Positions 28,247-36,213 of a stretch of 48,507 bases of DNA are shown here, one piece after another. The position numbers were made by a program, and so were the translations under genes. How positions within the stretch are numbered: position 1 is the first letter of the stretch; the number at the start of each line of letters is the position of its first letter. A model generated the notes under the pieces. That model worked only from the letters and a program-made list of their open reading frames with translations. It searched no databases and was not told the origin of the DNA. The stretch is from an uncultured Ramlibacter sp. Lineage in GTDB: Bacteria > Pseudomonadota > Gammaproteobacteria > Burkholderiales > Burkholderiaceae_C. The stretch lies in NCBI RefSeq assembly GCF_936925435.1, contig NZ_CAKZHQ010000034.1:1-48507 (forward strand), in the 5' to 3' direction.

Positions 28247-30322
28247 ATGCAGAACATCAATCAGCGACGACGCCCAATTTCACTGGCCACTGCGGACGCC
28301 ACGCAGACACGGCAATACGACTGGCGCGCGCTGCGCGCTGCAATCGCGGTCGGGATGGTTTACTACGCCGGAGCCAAGTTCGGCATGGCGCTGACCATCG
28401 CGCCCCTGCCCATTTCCGTCCTCTGGCCCCCGAACGCCCTGCTGCTCGCCGCGCTCTTGCTCGCGCCCAGGCAATGGTGGTGGATTCTCATTCTTGGCGC
28501 CTTTCCCGCCCATCTGCTGGCAGAACTGCAAAGTGCGGTGCCGTTGACCATGGTGCTGGGTTGGTTCTGCAGCAATGTTGCAGAGGCCCTGATCGGTGCC
28601 GCCCTCGTCCAGAGATTCGCGGGCAAGCTCTCGGGCCTGAGCACCGTCCGCGCAGTTGCCGCTTTTTGCGCGGCCGCCGCACTGGCGCCGTTCTTGTCCT
28701 CGTTTCTGGACGCCGGCCTCGTGCGGCTGCTCGGCTGGGGCACTGCCGACTACTGGACGCTGTGGAAGGCCCGCTTCTTCGCCAACATGCTGGCCACGTT
28801 GACGTTCGTGCCCGTGGCCATCACTTGGGCCGCAGCCGACCCTTTGCAACTGCGCGTGTCCGGCCGCCCCCGCATGCTCGAAGCCATCACCTTGCTGGCA
28901 GGTCTTCTGGCCGTCAGCACGATCGCATTCGACATCAATGTCGGCAACGGCGATACCTCTCCCAGCCTGCTGTACCTGCCGATGCCGTTTTTCGTCTGGG
29001 CGGCCTTGCGGTTCGGTCCGGCATTGACAAGCACGGCGTTCACGTTGGTCGCACTGTTGGTCATCTGGGGCGCCGCCCATGGGCGCGGCCCATTCCATGG
29101 AGCGGCAACGCACGACCAGGCCTTGCCCATCCAGCTGTTCCTGATCACGATTGCGATACCGCTCCTGTTGCTGGCAGCCGTGATCGAAGAACGCAGGCGG
29201 GCCGAGCAGAAACTGCGGTCTTCCGAAGAACTTTTCGCCAGTGCCTTCCATTCCAGCCCCGATGCCATCGCGATCAGCCGACAAGATGACGGCCACATTC
29301 TTGAAGCGAATGAACGCTGGCTCGACTTGCTGGGGCACGCGCATGACGGCAACGCCTGCGCCCATAGCACGCCTCTGGAACGGCATCTGGACGATGCCGG
29401 CCGCGCGACACTTCTTGCACGGATGCGTGGCAAACCGGATCTCCATGCGCACGAAGTGACGCTCTGGGACCGGTCAGACAACGCCCGCCAGGCCCTGGTC
29501 TCCGTCACCGCGGTGGAAATCCAGGGCCAGCCCTGCCTGGTCAGCATCGCCAGAGACGTGACCGATCAGCGCAGCGCGGAGCTGGAGGCGCGCGAGCAAA
29601 GCCAGCAACTCATGCACCTGACGCGTGTCGCCTCCCTGACGGACTTCACCAGCACCCTGGCGCACGAACTCAACCAGCCACTGACCGCCATTCTCAGCAA
29701 CGCCCAGGCCGCGTTGCGTTTTCTCGCCCGAGACCCGCCGGACATGACCGAGATCCGGACCATCCTCGGGGAAATCGCGGAAGCCGACAAGCGCGCGGGC
29801 CTGCTGATCCACCATCTGCGGCTGCTGATGAAAAAGGGCGAGGAGGAGTTTGCGCAGATCGACCTGAACCACATCGTCAAGGATGTTCTGACTCTGGTTC
29901 ATGGCGAGTTCGCCGTGCGCAGCGTGGACCTCTCGCCCAGCTTCTCGCCGGACCTCCCGCCTGTCAACGGAGACCGCGTCCAGCTGCAGCAACTCGTGCT
30001 GAACCTGGTCTCCAATGCGCTCGAAGCCATGCAAAGCCAGGAGCGCTCACGCAGGACGCTGAGCGTGGTCACCCTCCATGGCCCGGGCGAAAGCGTGCAG
30101 GTGGTCGTTGGTGATTCCGGATCGGGAGTCCACCCAGGCCAGTTCGAGAAGATTTTTGAGCCCTTCTTCACCACCAAGGAGAACGGGCTGGGGCTGGGCC
30201 TGGCGATCTGCCGCAAGATTGCGCGAGCCCATGGTGGCACTCTCGCGGCTGAGAAACGCCAGGGCGGAGGGACCAACATGCGGCTGGTGCTGCCGGCGGC
30301 TCCCTCGCTGGGCCGGCAGTGA
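28247..30322 (+). CDS. MASE1-PAS sensor histidine kinase
   Basis: A 691-aa membrane kinase. Residues about 25-310 form a MASE1-type multi-helix sensor region (FGMALTIAPLPISVLWPPNA is characteristic). A PAS domain follows (about 320-425, LFASAFHSSPDAIAISRQDD; ANERWLDLLG). The HisKA domain has phospho-His473 in TLAHELNQPLTAILSNAQAA. The ATPase domain has NLVSNALEAM, GDSGSGVHPG and FFTTKENGLGLGLAICRKIA. The H-box is of the FixL-like type, matching the FixJ-like regulators alongside. I use ATG 28247 (GAGG just upstream); an upstream in-frame GTG at 28220 lacks a ribosome site. The signal is unknown. Confidence 0.93.
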   Translation: MQNINQRRRPISLATADATQTRQYDWRALRAAIAVGMVYYAGAKFGMALTIAPLPISVLWPPNALLLAALLLAPRQWWWILILGAFPAHLLAELQSAVPLTMVLGWFCSNVAEALIGAALVQRFAGKLSGLSTVRAVAAFCAAAALAPFLSSFLDAGLVRLLGWGTADYWTLWKARFFANMLATLTFVPVAITWAAADPLQLRVSGRPRMLEAITLLAGLLAVSTIAFDINVGNGDTSPSLLYLPMPFFVWAALRFGPALTSTAFTLVALLVIWGAAHGRGPFHGAATHDQALPIQLFLITIAIPLLLLAAVIEERRRAEQKLRSSEELFASAFHSSPDAIAISRQDDGHILEANERWLDLLGHAHDGNACAHSTPLERHLDDAGRATLLARMRGKPDLHAHEVTLWDRSDNARQALVSVTAVEIQGQPCLVSIARDVTDQRSAELEAREQSQQLMHLTRVASLTDFTSTLAHELNQPLTAILSNAQAALRFLARDPPDMTEIRTILGEIAEADKRAGLLIHHLRLLMKKGEEEFAQIDLNHIVKDVLTLVHGEFAVRSVDLSPSFSPDLPPVNGDRVQLQQLVLNLVSNALEAMQSQERSRRTLSVVTLHGPGESVQVVVGDSGSGVHPGQFEKIFEPFFTTKENGLGLGLAICRKIARAHGGTLAAEKRQGGGTNMRLVLPAAPSLGRQ

Positions 30323-30326
30323 GTCT

Positions 30327-30336
30327 TGCGGCACCA
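30327..30336 (+). repeat. TGCGGCACCA motif, first copy
   Basis: This ten-base motif occurs just after the MASE1 kinase stop and again at 32101-32110, just after the second FixJ-like regulator stop. At the second place it forms the left arm of an inverted repeat. A shared regulator site is possible; chance is not excluded. Confidence 0.3.
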
Positions 30337-30389
30337 TTGCACCCAGGCAGACCGGGTTGAGGAACGCGTCCGAAACGCGTCAGAACAGG

Positions 30390-30415
30390 CCTATTGGACC
30401 TTTGTCCAATAGGCT
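30390..30415. promoter_or_regulatory. Perfect 11-bp inverted repeat upstream of the small histidine kinase
   Basis: GCCTATTGGAC and GTCCAATAGGC flank a four-base spacer CTTT. The repeat ends 30 bases before the kinase ATG and just before an AGGAGG. No T-run follows on either strand, so it is not a typical terminator. The symmetry and length fit an operator for a dimeric regulator, for instance one of the FixJ-like proteins here. If transcribed it could also form a stable hairpin in the leader. Confidence 0.6.
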
Positions 30416-30445
30416 GAGACCAGGAGGAATACCAATACTGTCCCC

Positions 30446-31474
30446 ATGATCGCGCTGCTGCACGTTGCCACCAACCGCCAAGGTTCACGAGGCGGCGGAT
30501 GGCGGTTTCTGTTCGGCGCGAACCTGTTGTGGGCCCTCCCGGACCCTGTTTTTGCGGCAGTTGCGCATGAGGCGGGCGTACTGGATGCACCAGCCGTGGC
30601 CGTGGTGGCTGTTGCCGCACTTGCCGGGCTCATCGCGTACATCCTTGTCCAGCGACTCCATCTGCGCAGTGCCCGTGCTGCCCTCCAGGCCCAACAAGTC
30701 GAACTGGCCCATCTCAATCGTCTGGCTTCCGTCGGCGAGATCAGCGCCTCCATCGCGCACGAAATCAGCCAACCCCTGGGCGCCATCCTGTCCAACGCCG
30801 AGGCGGCAGAAATGCTGCTGGCCCGGCCGGGCCTGCAGCTGAACGACCTGCGCCAGATCCTCGCCGACATCCGGGCTGACGACCTGCGCGCCTATGAGGT
30901 GATCCGCCGGCTGCGCGGCTTGCTGGAGCGCCATGAGGTCGAGCATCGGGACCTGGACCTGCATGTCACGCTGGACAAGGCAATCAAGACAATTTCGGCA
31001 GAGGCCATGCGCCGCCAGGTGGACATCGTGTTCCAGCCGGAGGCCATGAAATCGATGGTTTCGGGCGATGCCGTGCAATTGCAGCAGGTTGTGCTGAACC
31101 TGCTGATCAACGCCATGGATGCCATGCAGGAGACGCCGCGCGTCCAGCGGGGCCTGCATGTCGCGACCCGCGACGTCAAGGATTGTGTCGAAGTGCAGGT
31201 CAGCGATCGCGGCCACGGCATCGCTTCGCGCGATGCCGAGGCACTTTTCCATTCCTTCTTCACCACCAAGCAGGGCGGCATGGGCCTTGGGCTGTCGGTG
31301 GCCCGCACCATCGTCCAGGCGCACGAAGGCACCATCAGAGCGGCGCCACGCAAGGGCGGTGGAGCCGTCTTCACCGTCCGGCTGCCGCGCCGTCCGCAGG
31401 CCTGCCCCGCCCCGACTGCCGCCATCAGCAGGCGCAGTTCGAATGACCGGTCGCGCCTTGCAGTGCCTGCATGA
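30446..31474 (+). CDS. Small membrane histidine kinase, two helices and minimal sensor
   Basis: A 342-aa kinase. Two N-terminal hydrophobic helices (about 20-40, FLFGANLLWALPDPVFAAVA; about 48-70, APAVAVVAVAALAGLIAYIL) are joined by a loop of about ten residues, so there is no extracytoplasmic sensor domain. A short coiled linker leads to HisKA with His105 in SIAHEISQPLGAILSNAEAA. The ATPase domain has NLLINAMDAM, SDRGHGI and FFTTKQGGMGLGLSVARTI. AGGAGG lies about 18 bases before the ATG, farther than usual, so the start is not fully settled. The stop overlaps the next regulator by ATGA, making them a cognate pair. Confidence 0.9.
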   Translation: MIALLHVATNRQGSRGGGWRFLFGANLLWALPDPVFAAVAHEAGVLDAPAVAVVAVAALAGLIAYILVQRLHLRSARAALQAQQVELAHLNRLASVGEISASIAHEISQPLGAILSNAEAAEMLLARPGLQLNDLRQILADIRADDLRAYEVIRRLRGLLERHEVEHRDLDLHVTLDKAIKTISAEAMRRQVDIVFQPEAMKSMVSGDAVQLQQVVLNLLINAMDAMQETPRVQRGLHVATRDVKDCVEVQVSDRGHGIASRDAEALFHSFFTTKQGGMGLGLSVARTIVQAHEGTIRAAPRKGGGAVFTVRLPRRPQACPAPTAAISRRSSNDRSRLAVPA

Positions 31475-32094
31475 TGGCCACAGTCCATCTCATCGACGAT
31501 GACCAGGGCATGCGCACGGCGATCGGCCGGCTGCTGGGGGCCGCCGGCTACGAGGTGCATACCTATGCCGCAGCCGGAGACTACCTGTTGCCGGCCGCGG
31601 GCGATGAGCCAGGCTGCCTGCTGCTGGACCTGAATCTTCCGGGCGCCAGCGGCCTGGACCTGCAAGCCGCACTGCGCAGGCACCCGGCCTACCAGCGCCC
31701 CATCATCTTCATGTCCGGAACGACGGACATCGCCGCGAGCGTCCGCGCAATGCACGCTGGGGCGCGGGATTTCCTGACCAAGCCGGTCGAACGCAGCGTT
31801 CTGCTCGCTGCTGTGGAGGATGCGGTTGCTTGCGACGCCCGGCAACGCGAGAGCCGCGCGCGATCGCAATTCGTCCGCAAACGCCTTGAATCCCTGAGCG
31901 ATCGGGAGCACAAGGTCCTCAAGGGAATTGCGGCAGGCACGCTGCACAAGAAGATCGCGGCCGACCTGGGCATCAGCGAAAGGACGGTCAAGGCCGACCG
32001 TGGCCGCATCATGGAAAGACTGGGCGTCAGAACGCTGCCCGACCTCCTGAAACTTTTGCTGGAGACCCATTCCGGCGACAGCCCGCCGGAATGA
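31471..32094 (+). CDS. FixJ-family response regulator, second copy
   Basis: A 207-aa regulator coupled to the small kinase. The receiver begins MMATVHLIDDDQGMRTAIGR with phospho-Asp53 in CLLLDLNLPGASG and Lys in FLTKPVE. The C-terminal LuxR/FixJ HTH (about 140-200) has LSDREHKVLKGIAAGTLHKK and SERTVKADRGRIMERLGV. Two ATGs in tandem (31471, 31474) are possible starts. Its HTH differs clearly from that of the other FixJ-like regulator here (TVKADRGRIME against TVKVHRARGME), so the two probably recognise different or only partly overlapping sites. The downstream lipoprotein-phospholipase operon is a likely target by position. Confidence 0.93.
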   Translation: MMATVHLIDDDQGMRTAIGRLLGAAGYEVHTYAAAGDYLLPAAGDEPGCLLLDLNLPGASGLDLQAALRRHPAYQRPIIFMSGTTDIAASVRAMHAGARDFLTKPVERSVLLAAVEDAVACDARQRESRARSQFVRKRLESLSDREHKVLKGIAAGTLHKKIAADLGISERTVKADRGRIMERLGVRTLPDLLKLLLETHSGDSPPE

Positions 32095-32100
32095 GCCCAG

Positions 32101-32126
32101 TGCGGCACCACCTGGTACATGCCGCA
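32101..32126. promoter_or_regulatory. Inverted repeat upstream of the SYLF lipoprotein operon
   Basis: TGCGGCA and TGCCGCA, a perfect 7-bp inverted pair, are separated by twelve bases, just after the FixJ-like regulator stop and 90 bases before the lipoprotein start. No T-run follows. It may be an operator for this operon. The left arm is part of TGCGGCACCA, also found at 30327. Confidence 0.45.
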
Positions 32127-32215
32127 GATGCAAGGGAGTTCGGTGGCATACCTTGTCGTCGCTGCGCCGCGTTGACCCGCGCTCTCCAAAGATCCGATGT
32201 CCAGAAGGCCACCGA

Positions 32216-32800
32216 GTGAGCACGCATGCCACGCCGCCGGGGTTGCTCCGCAGGGACTTGCTGCTGGCTGCGTGCGCGGCGGCACTGGCCGGGTGCGCGT
32301 CGCCGGAGACCGAGTCGACACCGGGTGCCAGACGTCGGACCATCGACGCCGCTGTCGACCACGCCCTCTCGGCCCTGTACAGCCAGGCAAATGGCGCTCG
32401 GGACCTGAGCAACCGGGCGCACGGCATCCTGGTCTTTCCTTCGGTGGTCTCGGCCGGCCTGGTGGTCGCCGGCTCTCATGGCCATGGCGCACTGCGCAAG
32501 GCAGGCACCTCGGTCGCGTACTACAGCGTCGCCGAAGCTTCGGTCGGCCTGCTCGCCGGCGCGCAATCGAAAGCGGTCTATCTGTTCTTCATGACGCCGC
32601 AGGCGCTGGAACAGTTCGAAAGCAGTGCCGGATGGACCGCAGGAGTGAACGCCTCGGTTGTGGTTGCCGACCTGAGTTCCGGTGCGCGGACAGCGACACA
32701 GTTCGCGCAGCAGGGCATCATAGTGTTCATTCACAGCAACATCGGCCTCATGGCCGGACTCAGCCTCGATGGAACCAAGATCAGCCGCATGGCCCTGTAG
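32216..32800 (+). CDS. SYLF (Ysc84-like) lipid-binding domain lipoprotein
   Basis: A 194-aa predicted lipoprotein. The signal has a lipobox LAGC with Cys27, preceded by LLRRDLLLA, whose twin arginines hint at Tat export; Ala at +2 suggests outer-membrane sorting. The mature part is a SYLF/Ysc84 domain (ILVFPSVVSAGLVVAGSHGH; YYSVAEASVGLLAGAQSKAV; NASVVVADLSSG; FIHSNIGLMAGLSLDGTKIS), a fold that binds acidic phospholipids in eukaryotic members (established) but has no settled role in bacteria. I start at GTG 32216 (AGAAGG seven bases upstream). It leads a three-gene operon with a patatin-barrel protein 12 bases downstream. Confidence 0.88.
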   Translation: MSTHATPPGLLRRDLLLAACAAALAGCASPETESTPGARRRTIDAAVDHALSALYSQANGARDLSNRAHGILVFPSVVSAGLVVAGSHGHGALRKAGTSVAYYSVAEASVGLLAGAQSKAVYLFFMTPQALEQFESSAGWTAGVNASVVVADLSSGARTATQFAQQGIIVFIHSNIGLMAGLSLDGTKISRMAL

Positions 32801-32812
32801 CGCCGTGCCCAC

Positions 32813-35068
32813 ATGCCACGGGAGATTGAGTTGAGCGGGCGTTGCGTCATTCGCGTGATCGCGTGGCTGGCGCTCGCCGGGCCCGGCGCTCTGGCAGCCC
32901 AGCAAGCCAACCAGCCACAGCCTGCGCTGGCCGCATCGGCCAAACGCCCCCAGGTCTGCCTGGTCCTGTCCGGCGGGGGGGCCCGTGGCGCGGCCCATGT
33001 CGGCGTCCTCAAGGCTCTGGAGGAAATGCGCATCCCCATCGACTGCATCGCGGGCACCAGCATGGGATCCATTGTCGGGGGAAGCTATGCCTCCGGGACA
33101 TCGATCGCAGACATGGAGGCCACCATCGCAACCATGTCCACGCGCCTGCTGTTCAAGGACCAGCCGCCGCGCGAAGAACGCGCCATCCGGCTCAAGCGTG
33201 ACGACCAGACCAATCTGGCCGCGCCAGAAATCGGCCTGCGCGACGGCCAGTTTCTGTTGCCCATGGGCGTCGTGTCGGGCATCCAGCTCGAGACCGTGCT
33301 GCGCAGGCTGAGCAAGGTGCATGGCTTTCGCCGCTTCGACGAGCTGCCGATCCCGTTTCGCGCCGTCGCCACCGACCTGGTCACCGGCAAGCCGGTGGTC
33401 TTGCGCCAGGGCGAGCTGGCCAGCGCCATGCGGGCCAGCATGTCTGTTCCTGCCGCCATCGATCCCGTGCCGCTCGATGGCCACCTGCTGGTCGACGGCG
33501 GCCTCACGAACAACCTGCCGGTGGATGTCGCACGCGCCATGGGCGCCGACATCGTGATCGCCGTCAATCTGGGCACGCCTTTGCTCAAAGCCTCGGGGCT
33601 GACATCTGTCCTGGGCGTGACGGGCCAGATGGTCAACATCCTGACCGATCAGAATGTGCAGGCATCGCTGGCCGGCCTCAAGCCCTCGGACATCCTGGTC
33701 CTGCCCCAGCTTGGCGACTATTCTGCGGTTGACTTCGACCATATGCCGCAGACCGTTCCACTGGGCTATTCGGCGGTCCGTGCCGTGGCCGATCTGCTGT
33801 CCAGACTCTCGGTGCCGCAGGCGGACTACGACAGCTGGAATATTCGCCGCCAGAGCGGCGCCAGCCCCGCGCTGCAGGTCGCGGTGGACGAAATCCGCTT
33901 CGACAACCTCCAGCGCGTCAACCCGGCCATCGCCCGTTCTGTCATGGAAACCCAGCCAGGCGTTCCACTGGAACAGGAAACGCTGGACAAGGACATGCGC
34001 CGGCTGTTCGGCACCGGTGACTTCGAACATGTGAACTACCGCCTGCTGGAGGAGCCCGGCCGCCGCATCCTGGCAATCGATGCCGTGGAAAAGTCCTGGG
34101 GGCCCAACTTCCTGCGCGCGGGGCTGGGTCTGTCATCCGACTTCAACGGTGACGCCTTTTTCAATGTGCTGGGCAGCTTCCGAAAGACCTGGCTGAACTC
34201 CTTGGGCGCTGAATGGCGGACCGACCTGCAATTCGGGCGAACCAACCGGGTGGCGACCGAGTTCTACCAGCCGCTGGAAGCGAGCCAGAGCTTTTTCATC
34301 GCCCCGAGCATCGAGTACGAACGGCGTCCCCTGGATGTCTTTCTGGCCAACGAGCGGGTTGCACAGTACGAGATTCACGCGCTCAGGGGAAGCCTCGAAC
34401 TGGGTTTCCAGTCCAAGAAATTCGGCCAGATCAGGCTCGGCCTCACAGCGGCCGAAATGCAGACGACGCTGGACACCGGATCGCCCATCCTGGAGCAGAC
34501 TGAAAGCCGAAGCAACTATGCCGGCTTCACACTGCGCTCCGTCGTCGACCAGCTTGACAGCGGCTCATTCCCGCGCTCGGGCTATGCCATGTCCTTGAAC
34601 GCCACCTCAGCCCGGGCCTCATTGGGCAGTGATGCCGATTTCAGCCGTGCCGACTTCACGGGCAACTACGTCATGTCGTTCGGTGAGCACACCTTCAATC
34701 TCGCCGCCAAGGCCGGCCGCCGGTTCGGCTCTTCGACCCTGCCGGCACCGTTTTACTTCCAGTGGGGCGGCCTGCTCCAGCAATCGGGCTACCGCACTGG
34801 CGCGCTGATGGGCGAAGAGCTGCAGTTCGCGCGGATTTTTTACTACAACCGGCTGGCGCGCTTCAGCTTCCTCGACGGCGTGTATGGCGGTGTTTCGCTC
34901 GAGGTGGGCCGGGTCGGCCGGCCGCTGATCCCCAACAACGAACAGGGCACGCTGCGCTCGGCCGCACTGCTGCTGGGCGTGGACACGCCGCTCGGTCCCC
35001 TGTACCTGGGCTACGGCCGCGCCGACCGCGGCTACAACAGCCTCTACCTCTATCTGGGACGACCCTGA
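32813..35068 (+). CDS. Patatin-like phospholipase with POTRA and outer-membrane barrel (type Vd secretion, PlpD-like)
   Basis: A 751-aa secreted phospholipase of the PlpD class. After a signal peptide (CVIRVIAWLALAGPGALAA) comes a patatin domain (about 45-320). It has the oxyanion loop GGGARG (54-59), nucleophile Ser83 in GTSMG and catalytic Asp228 in DGGL. A POTRA-like segment follows (about 345-425, VAVDEIRFDNLQRVNPAIAR), then a beta-barrel to the C-terminus (NSLYLYLGRP). The Ser-Asp dyad is complete, so it should be an active lipase. The annotated ATG lacks a clear ribosome site; TTG at residue 7, with GGGAG six bases upstream, is an alternative start and leaves a cleaner signal peptide. 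Confidence 0.93.
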   Translation: MPREIELSGRCVIRVIAWLALAGPGALAAQQANQPQPALAASAKRPQVCLVLSGGGARGAAHVGVLKALEEMRIPIDCIAGTSMGSIVGGSYASGTSIADMEATIATMSTRLLFKDQPPREERAIRLKRDDQTNLAAPEIGLRDGQFLLPMGVVSGIQLETVLRRLSKVHGFRRFDELPIPFRAVATDLVTGKPVVLRQGELASAMRASMSVPAAIDPVPLDGHLLVDGGLTNNLPVDVARAMGADIVIAVNLGTPLLKASGLTSVLGVTGQMVNILTDQNVQASLAGLKPSDILVLPQLGDYSAVDFDHMPQTVPLGYSAVRAVADLLSRLSVPQADYDSWNIRRQSGASPALQVAVDEIRFDNLQRVNPAIARSVMETQPGVPLEQETLDKDMRRLFGTGDFEHVNYRLLEEPGRRILAIDAVEKSWGPNFLRAGLGLSSDFNGDAFFNVLGSFRKTWLNSLGAEWRTDLQFGRTNRVATEFYQPLEASQSFFIAPSIEYERRPLDVFLANERVAQYEIHALRGSLELGFQSKKFGQIRLGLTAAEMQTTLDTGSPILEQTESRSNYAGFTLRSVVDQLDSGSFPRSGYAMSLNATSARASLGSDADFSRADFTGNYVMSFGEHTFNLAAKAGRRFGSSTLPAPFYFQWGGLLQQSGYRTGALMGEELQFARIFYYNRLARFSFLDGVYGGVSLEVGRVGRPLIPNNEQGTLRSAALLLGVDTPLGPLYLGYGRADRGYNSLYLYLGRP

Positions 35069-35070
35069 AC

Positions 35071-36213
35071 ATGCGCCTTCCCACCACCCTGGCCCTCGCC
35101 TGCCTGGCTCTTTGGATGGCCGCAATGCCTGTCCAGGCCCAGTCCCTGCTGGGCGAGCGCTTCACCGACCCGCATGACGGCGCCTTCGACCTGTCGGACT
35201 GGCTCCTCAAGCGCAAGGGCTTCCTGCCCGTGCCCATTGTCATCACCGAACCGGCCGTCGGTTATGGCGCTGGCATGGGCATGCTGTTCTTCCGCGAATC
35301 GCTGGGTGAGGCGGCCCAGAAGGCCAAGGACAGCGGCCGGCTGGCGCCGCCCGACATCCTGGGCGGTGCCGCCTTTGCCACGGAGAACGGGACCTGGGGC
35401 GGCGCCGGTGGCGGCATGGTCAGCTTCGACGCTGACCACTACCGTTGGCGCGGTGGCGTCGTGCGCACCAATGTCAACCTGGACTTCTATGGCCAGGGCG
35501 GCAAGCTTGGGCCGGTGGGCTACACCCTGGACGGCTGGGCTTCCACCCAGCATGCGATGGCGCGGCTGGGCGAAAGCGACGCCTGGCTGATCGGCCGCTG
35601 GAACTACCTGGATCTGAACAACCGCTTCGACAACGAAGCAGGAACGGGCCGCTTGGGCAGCCTGGAGCGCGCCAGCAAGGCCTCGGGCCTGGGCTTGTCG
35701 CTCGAGTACGACTCGCGTGACAACATCTTCACGCCCAACCGTGGCTGGACAGGCGCGATCGACCTGACCTTCTATGATCCGGACTGGGGCAGCGACACCC
35801 GTTTTCAGTCCTACCGCAGCCACGTCTTCAGCTACTGGCAGCTCAGGAAAGACCTGGTGCTCGGCGGCCGCGCCGACCTGCGGCTGGCCAACGGCAAAGC
35901 CCCCTTCTTCATGCTGCCCTCCGTCGACATGCGCGGCGTCCCGGCCATGCGGCTGCAGGACACGCGCACCGGCGTGCTGGAAGCCGAACTGCGCTGGAAC
36001 GTCACGCCGCGCTGGGCGGTGCTGGGCTTCGCCGGCGGTGGTCGCGCCTGGAATTCATCGAGCGGTTTCGGTGACGGCACCGAAACCTTCAGCCGCGGCG
36101 TGGGCTTTCGCTACCAGCTGGCGCGGCTGCTGGGCCTGTGGGTCGGCCTGGATGTGGCCAAGAGCACGCAGGACCATGCCTTCTACATCCAGGTGGGCAA
36201 CGCCTGGCGCTAG
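35071..36213 (+). CDS. BamA/TamA-family outer-membrane barrel without POTRA domains
   Basis: A 380-aa protein with signal peptide (ALWMAAMPVQA, cleavage before QSLLGE). A barrel of the bacterial surface antigen type follows (VGYGAGMGMLFFRESLGEAA; LGLSLEYDSRDNIFTPNRGW; LEAELRWNVTPRWAVLGFAG), ending in HAFYIQVGNAWR. The sequence YDSRDNIFTPNRGW is the repeated strand-turn pattern of BamA and TamA barrels. There is no room for POTRA repeats: about 30 residues separate the signal cleavage site from the first barrel-like strand. It starts two bases after the phospholipase stop, so the two are co-translated. The function is unknown; it may be an accessory channel or anchor for the phospholipase. Confidence 0.87.
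   Translation: MRLPTTLALACLALWMAAMPVQAQSLLGERFTDPHDGAFDLSDWLLKRKGFLPVPIVITEPAVGYGAGMGMLFFRESLGEAAQKAKDSGRLAPPDILGGAAFATENGTWGGAGGGMVSFDADHYRWRGGVVRTNVNLDFYGQGGKLGPVGYTLDGWASTQHAMARLGESDAWLIGRWNYLDLNNRFDNEAGTGRLGSLERASKASGLGLSLEYDSRDNIFTPNRGWTGAIDLTFYDPDWGSDTRFQSYRSHVFSYWQLRKDLVLGGRADLRLANGKAPFFMLPSVDMRGVPAMRLQDTRTGVLEAELRWNVTPRWAVLGFAGGGRAWNSSSGFGDGTETFSRGVGFRYQLARLLGLWVGLDVAKSTQDHAFYIQVGNAWR

Noticed and set aside
30390..30415. The inverted repeat read as an intrinsic terminator of the MASE1 kinase gene
   Set aside because: Neither strand has a T-run after the stem, and a ribosome-site-like AGGAGG follows directly, so operator or leader hairpin is more likely.
26862..36213. The two-component and envelope region as a recently acquired island
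   Set aside because: No integrase, transposase, attachment repeats or tRNA-flanked duplication were seen, and base composition by eye is close to the neighbours apart from short intergenic stretches.
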